Source of the DNA: JAJZRJ01 sp040757055
Lineage (GTDB): Bacteria > Desulfobacterota > Desulfobulbia > Desulfobulbales > Desulfurivibrionaceae
Length of the DNA: 64,000 bases
Direction: 5' to 3'
NCBI GenBank assembly: GCA_040757055.1
Contig: JBFLXY010000001.1
Coordinates: forward strand, 372,001-436,000
The translations under genes were made by a program, and so were the position numbers. Each line of letters begins with the position of its first letter. Within the stretch, counting starts at the first letter, position 1. Below the pieces are notes generated by a model. That model made no database searches, was not told the origin of the DNA, and saw only the letters and a list, made by a program, of their open reading frames with translations. Positions 60,018 through 64,000 of this stretch are shown here, in pieces.

Positions 60018-62341
60018 TGGATCGATTGACCATAGGTATTGTCGGCAACCCCAACTGTGGCAAAACCACGCTCTTCAATGCCCTGACCGGGGCCCGGCAA
60101 CGGGTCGGCAACTGGCCCGGCGTAACCGTTGACCGCAAGACGGGCATCTATAAGCATGGCCCTGCCGAGGTACAGGTGGTGGACCTCCCCGGCATCTATT
60201 CGCTGGCTGCGGCATCCGTGGACGAACAGGTCGCACGGGACTACGTCCTCTCCGGCGAAGCGGACCTCATCGTCAACATTGTCGACGCCTCCAACCTGGA
60301 AAGGAACCTCTATCTCACCAGCCAGCTTCTGGAGATGCGCGCCCCCCTGCTGGTTGCCCTCAACATGATGGACGTCGCCCGGGAACGCCAGCTGGAGATC
60401 GACGTGCAGGAGTTGTCCGGGCGGCTCGGTTGCCCGGTGGTTCCCCTGGTCGCCGCGAAAAACCAGGGACTGGAGGACCTGAAAGAGGCCATCAGCCGGG
60501 CCGGTCACGAAAAAATCGTGGCCTCGGCCCAGGTGTGCCTGCCCCCGGAGGTGCAGGAGGCGGTGGCGGAGCTGCTGCCGGAGCTGGAGCCGTCGGCCGC
60601 CAAAGGCAAGGTGGACGGCAACTGGCTTGCCGTCAAGCTGCTGGAGGGCGATGCCCAGGCGATGTCCATGGTTGCCCCCCGGCTGCACAAAAAGGTGGCC
60701 AGGCTCCAGCAGTCCCTTGAAGGGAAAACGGGAGAGGAGGCGGATATCCTCGTCGCTTCAGCGCGCTACGCCTTTGTCAACCAGCTGACCACGGCTGCGG
60801 TCCGCAAAACGGGCGAGGTCGGAGCGTCGGCCTCGGACCGCATCGACCGGGTGGTCTTGAGCCGTGCCTTCGGCATCCCGATCTTCCTCGGCGCCATGTA
60901 TCTGATGTTCATGTTTACCATCAATCTCGGCGGCGCCTTTATCGACTTTTTCGACGGCCTCGCCGGCGCCCTCTTTGTCGACGGTTTCGGATCGCTGCTG
61001 GAAAATCTCGGGACCCCGGCCTGGCTGACCACCATCCTGGCCGGCGGTGTCGGCGGCGGCATCCAGACCATGGCCACCTTCATCCCGCCCATCGGCTTCA
61101 TGTTCCTCTTCCTCTCCTGGCTGGAGGATTCGGGGTACATGGCGCGGGCCGCCTTTGTCATGGACCGTTTCATGCGCTTCATCGGCCTGCCCGGCAAGGC
61201 CTTCATCCCGATGCTGGTCGGCTTCGGCTGCAATGTCCCGGCGATCATGGCCACTCGCACCCTGGAAAACCAGCGGGACCGGACGCTGGCGGTCATGATG
61301 AACCCGTTCATGTCCTGCGGCGCCCGGCTGCCGGTCTATGCCCTTTTTGCCGCGGCCTTCTTCCCGACCGGCGGCCAGAATCTGGTCTTTCTGCTCTATC
61401 TGATCGGCATCGGCGTTGCCGTGATCACCGGGCTGGTCCTGAAGAATACCGTGCTTCAGGGTGAAATCACACCCTTTGTCATGGAGCTGCCGCCATACCA
61501 TCTTCCCACCGCCAGGGCGGTTTTCCTGCGGGCGTACGAGCGGCTGATGACCTTTCTCTTCAAGGCTGGGCGGGTGCTGATTCCGGTGATCGTCGTGCTC
61601 TCGTTCATGAATTCTTTGGGTACCGACGGCACGTTCGGCAACGAGGACAGCGAGAACTCGGTGCTGACCAGCGTCAGCAAATCCATTACCCCGGTACTCG
61701 AACCCCTGGGCGTCGGTAAAGAGAACTGGCCGGCCACGGTGGGCGTCTTTACCGGCATCTTTGCCAAGGAGGCGGTGGTCGGCACCCTGGATGCCCTCTA
61801 TGCCGGCATGGATGCCAAGGCGGCCGGCGAGGCGGAAGAAGAAGAGCCCTTCAGCCTCGGGGCCGCGATCGCCGCCTCTTTTGCCACCATTCCCGCCAAC
61901 CTTGCCGAGGTGACCGGCACGCTCCTCGACCCGCTGGGCATCTCCATCGGCGACGTGACGGACTCCTCGGTTGCGGCCGAAGAGATGGAGGTCAGTGTCG
62001 CCACCTTCGGCTCCATGGTGACCCTCTTCGGCTCCAAGGCGGCGGCCTTTGCCTACCTGCTCTTCATCCTGCTCTATTTCCCGTGCAGTGCCGCCATCGC
62101 CGCCGTCTACCGGGAAACCAACCTGCGCTGGACCCTCTTTGCCGGCCTCTGGACGACCTTCATGGCCTACCTGGTCTCCACCCTGTTCTACCAGGCCGCC
62201 ACTTTCTCCAGCCACCCTGCGGCCTCGCTGGCCTGGATCGGCGCCGACCTGGCAGTTTTCACCCTGGTGGTGGCCGCCCTCAGGATATGGGGCCAAAAGG
62301 GGCTGGAGGGCAAACTGCTGCCCGCGGCGGCGCGGGCCTGA
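60017..62341 (+). CDS. feoB: FeoB ferrous iron transporter
   Basis: The 774-residue protein has an N-terminal GTPase with G1 GNPNCGKTTLFN near residue 9, G3 DLPGIYSL near 55 and G4 NMMDVARE near 117. A short GDI-like part follows. Then come about eight membrane helices, with the conserved gate-type blocks GFGCNVPAIMATRTLENQRDR and FMSCGARLPVYALFA near 400 and KEAVVGTLDALY near 585. It moves Fe2+ across the inner membrane under low-oxygen conditions. A GC hairpin and feoC follow. Confidence 0.97.
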   Translation: MDRLTIGIVGNPNCGKTTLFNALTGARQRVGNWPGVTVDRKTGIYKHGPAEVQVVDLPGIYSLAAASVDEQVARDYVLSGEADLIVNIVDASNLERNLYLTSQLLEMRAPLLVALNMMDVARERQLEIDVQELSGRLGCPVVPLVAAKNQGLEDLKEAISRAGHEKIVASAQVCLPPEVQEAVAELLPELEPSAAKGKVDGNWLAVKLLEGDAQAMSMVAPRLHKKVARLQQSLEGKTGEEADILVASARYAFVNQLTTAAVRKTGEVGASASDRIDRVVLSRAFGIPIFLGAMYLMFMFTINLGGAFIDFFDGLAGALFVDGFGSLLENLGTPAWLTTILAGGVGGGIQTMATFIPPIGFMFLFLSWLEDSGYMARAAFVMDRFMRFIGLPGKAFIPMLVGFGCNVPAIMATRTLENQRDRTLAVMMNPFMSCGARLPVYALFAAAFFPTGGQNLVFLLYLIGIGVAVITGLVLKNTVLQGEITPFVMELPPYHLPTARAVFLRAYERLMTFLFKAGRVLIPVIVVLSFMNSLGTDGTFGNEDSENSVLTSVSKSITPVLEPLGVGKENWPATVGVFTGIFAKEAVVGTLDALYAGMDAKAAGEAEEEEPFSLGAAIAASFATIPANLAEVTGTLLDPLGISIGDVTDSSVAAEEMEVSVATFGSMVTLFGSKAAAFAYLLFILLYFPCSAAIAAVYRETNLRWTLFAGLWTTFMAYLVSTLFYQAATFSSHPAASLAWIGADLAVFTLVVAALRIWGQKGLEGKLLPAAARA

Positions 62342-62369
62342 GTTCTTTTCCGTTTTCCGCAACAACGCA

Positions 62370-62397
62370 GCAGGGGGGGGCAATGCCGCCCCCCTGC
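62370..62397 (+). other. GC-rich hairpin between feoB and feoC
   Basis: GCAGGGGGG and CCCCCCTGC enclose an inner GGC-AAT-GCC, giving about 12 bp with a bulge. No T run follows; the ribosome site of feoC is directly after it. It may stabilise the transcript end or lower feoC expression. Confidence 0.6.
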
Positions 62398-62410
62398 CCA
62401 AGGAGGCTCC

Positions 62411-62632
62411 ATGGATCTGCTCCGGCTGAAAGGCTATCTCAAAGCGCGCAAGATGACCACCCTGCAGGATATTGCCACCCACTTCCGGAGCGATATGGCC
62501 ACGGTGGCGCCGATGCTCGACATCTGGATCGGCAAGGGCAAACTGCGGAAACACCACGGCACTCTCGGTTGCCGGAAAGGGTGCTGCCACTGCGATCCCG
62601 CCGCCGTGGTGACCTATGAGTGGATTGAATAA
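62411..62632 (+). CDS. feoC: FeoC-like protein
   Basis: The 73-residue protein has a winged-helix part (LLRLKGYLKARKMTTLQDIATHFRSD) and a C-terminal Cys-rich loop HGTLGCRKGCCHCDPAAVV with four Cys, as in FeoC, which may bind an Fe-S cluster and act on FeoB. AAGGAGG precedes the ATG. It closes the feo operon. Confidence 0.85.
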   Translation: MDLLRLKGYLKARKMTTLQDIATHFRSDMATVAPMLDIWIGKGKLRKHHGTLGCRKGCCHCDPAAVVTYEWIE

Positions 62633-62682
62633 GCCGTCCTGTGCCGCTGGGGTGCTTGCTTCGGCATGCACGGCGGATTTTG

Positions 62683-62701
62683 TTTTGCGACATAAGTTAG
62701 T
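62683..62701 (+). promoter_or_regulatory. Motif shared with feoA, upstream of the porin
   Basis: TTTTGCGACATAAGTTAGT, 17 of 19 bases the same as at 59339. It ends 48 bases before the porin start, where a promoter is expected. Confidence 0.65.
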
Positions 62702-62749
62702 GTGCCCAAAATTGATCGTAGATCACCAACACCAAGGAGGAAGCAAGAG

Positions 62750-63949
62750 ATGAAGAAGACTATCGCACTGGCGGCCATGTTTGCCCTTGCCGGACCCGCA
62801 TCGGCCCTGGCCGGCAGCCAGGAAGGGCTGGAGGCCAAGGTCCAGGAGCTCATCAGCCAGAACCGGTCGCTCATGGAGCGCCTGGTCGTGGTGGAAAAGG
62901 AGCTGGCCGAGCAGAAGGAAGCCGGGGCAAAGGAAAAGGGGGCGCCGGCAGCCGGTGAGAAACTGCTGGGCAGCCTGGGAGACCGCCTTGCCTTCAGCGG
63001 CCTCGTCGAGGTGGAGGCGAACGCGGCCAAGGACTTTACCAAGACCAAGACCAGCGACATCACCCTGGCCACGGTGGAGCTTGGCCTGGATGCCACCATG
63101 AATGAGTGGTCCAAGGGCCACCTGCAGTTCCTCTTCGAGGAGGACGCGGACGGGAACCGGATTCTGGTGGACGAGGGGACCATCACCCTGGGGAATACGG
63201 AGAAGTTTCCTTTCTACATGACGGCCGGCAAGATGTATGTGCCCTTTGGCTCCTATGCGTCCAACATGATCTCCGACCCCCTCACCCTGGAGCTCGGCGA
63301 GACCAACGAAAGCACGGTCCAGTTCGGTTTCGAGGCGAACGGCTTCGCCGGCTCGGTTTACGCCTTCAACGGCGACATCGACGAAACCGGCGAGGATAAT
63401 GCCGTTCGCTCGTACGGCGCCAGCATCGGCTACAGCCTGAAGGAGGAGAACGGCCCGAGCTTCGACCTGGGCCTCGACTGGATGAGCAACCTGGCCGATA
63501 CCGATGCGGTCCAGGATTATTTCGCCGGACTTGGCACCCCCATCACCGCGGTGGCGGATTTCCCGGCCGGCCTCGCGGTGCACGGTGCGCTGCAATACGG
63601 CCCCTGGAACGTGCTGGCTGAATATGTGGCCGCCCTCGATGCGTTCCAGGCCACGGAAATGGATTTCAACGGCCAGGGAGCCGAGCCCTCGGCCTTCATG
63701 GCGGAGCTCGCCTACGGCACGGAGATTTCAGGGCACGAGGTCACCTTCGCCCTGGGCTACCAGCAGACCGACGAGGCCCTGGCCTTGAGCCTGCCCGAGT
63801 CCCGCTATCTGGGAGCGATCCGGGTGGGGATCCTCGACAAAACCACCCTGGCCTTTGAATATGCCCGGGACGAGGATTACGACCTCGCCGAAGGCGGCAC
63901 TGGTGAGGACGGGTACTCCGCAACCGTGCAGCTGGGCTACGAGTTTTAA
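62750..63949 (+). CDS. Outer-membrane porin, LbtU siderophore-porin family
   Basis: The 399-residue protein has a signal peptide (about 1-21, LAAMFALAGPASALA), a short coiled coil (EAKVQELISQNRSLMERLVVVEKELAEQKE) as found at the start of LbtU and OprB-like porins, and a 16-18-strand beta barrel with alternating aromatic and charged residues ending in the typical Phe (VQLGYEF). LbtU-like porins take up siderophores in Legionella. It follows the feo genes and shares a motif with them, so an iron role is likely. AAGGAGGAAG precedes the start. Confidence 0.88.
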   Translation: MKKTIALAAMFALAGPASALAGSQEGLEAKVQELISQNRSLMERLVVVEKELAEQKEAGAKEKGAPAAGEKLLGSLGDRLAFSGLVEVEANAAKDFTKTKTSDITLATVELGLDATMNEWSKGHLQFLFEEDADGNRILVDEGTITLGNTEKFPFYMTAGKMYVPFGSYASNMISDPLTLELGETNESTVQFGFEANGFAGSVYAFNGDIDETGEDNAVRSYGASIGYSLKEENGPSFDLGLDWMSNLADTDAVQDYFAGLGTPITAVADFPAGLAVHGALQYGPWNVLAEYVAALDAFQATEMDFNGQGAEPSAFMAELAYGTEISGHEVTFALGYQQTDEALALSLPESRYLGAIRVGILDKTTLAFEYARDEDYDLAEGGTGEDGYSATVQLGYEF

Positions 63950-64000
63950 CCCTTTGCCTTCCTGCCAGGCAGCGAGATGCGGCAAGGATGATCGGCTCCG

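Noticed and set aside
1..64000. tRNA or rRNA genes
   Set aside because: Apparent GTTCGA stretches lie inside coding genes and no cloverleaf or rRNA signature was found.

Overview
The window is GC-rich, gene-dense Gram-negative chromosome. It shows two FeoA with FeoB, CdaA-CdaR-GlmM, TrmFO, an NtrC/sigma-54 system, many chemotaxis receptors with CheD/CheW, a DUF374 acyltransferase, an ECF sigma factor with its anti-sigma factor and DegP, and a LbtU-type porin. I infer a member of the Desulfobacterota (a Desulfobulbales-like sulfur or metal-cycling anaerobe). No rRNA, tRNA, CRISPR repeat array or complete insertion sequence was found.

Layout. 1-7.6 kb: a type I-E CRISPR-Cas operon on the minus strand (cas3-cse1-cse2-cas7-cas5-cas6e, the last cut by the window edge), with a truncated BRO-N protein behind it. 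7.8-13.5 kb: a FapA-like protein, a K+ channel with an RCK domain, a 38-residue protein, a first adenylate kinase and a heme-sensor-type chemoreceptor. 13.5-20.8 kb: a seven-gene minus-strand operon (HPr, enzyme I, thiL, uvrB, DUF374 acyltransferase, cheD, response regulator). 20.9-25.8 kb: small proteins, then rpoE, anti-sigma factor, degP and a lipoprotein, an envelope-stress module. 25.8-30.9 kb: trpE-G-D-C-F and rpsT on the minus strand. 31.3-35.2 kb: cdaA, cdaR, glmM, tlyA. 35.2-45.2 kb: signalling (HD-GYP, SH3b protein, NtrC-type regulator, hybrid kinase, chemoreceptor with a sigma-54 promoter, two CheW-like proteins, a second CheD, CheY-like). 45.3-50.8 kb: a prephenate dehydratase/dehydrogenase fusion, DUF445, a third chemoreceptor, a candidate small RNA and two Hsp20 genes. 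51-58.8 kb: adk, trmFO, a ChaN/PDZ fusion, an LtaS-like sulfatase, a zinc ribbon, a nitroreductase and a family-4-like uracil-DNA glycosylase. 59-64 kb: the ferrous iron genes feoA, feoA, feoB, feoC and an outer-membrane porin.

The most interesting signals lie between genes. The same ECF-type promoter, GGAACC-N16-GTC, stands before rpoE, before degP and at about 49.73 kb. The last copy sits exactly between two intrinsic terminators and would make a transcript of about 105 nt with a free CU-rich stretch complementary to Shine-Dalgarno sequences. This looks like a sigma-E-dependent small RNA closing an envelope-stress circuit. Other unexplained control elements are an 11-bp-phased repeat array before degP, a 19-nt motif shared by the feo operon and the porin, a terminator hairpin inside the rpsT leader, and a sigma-54 promoter beside an NtrC-type regulator.
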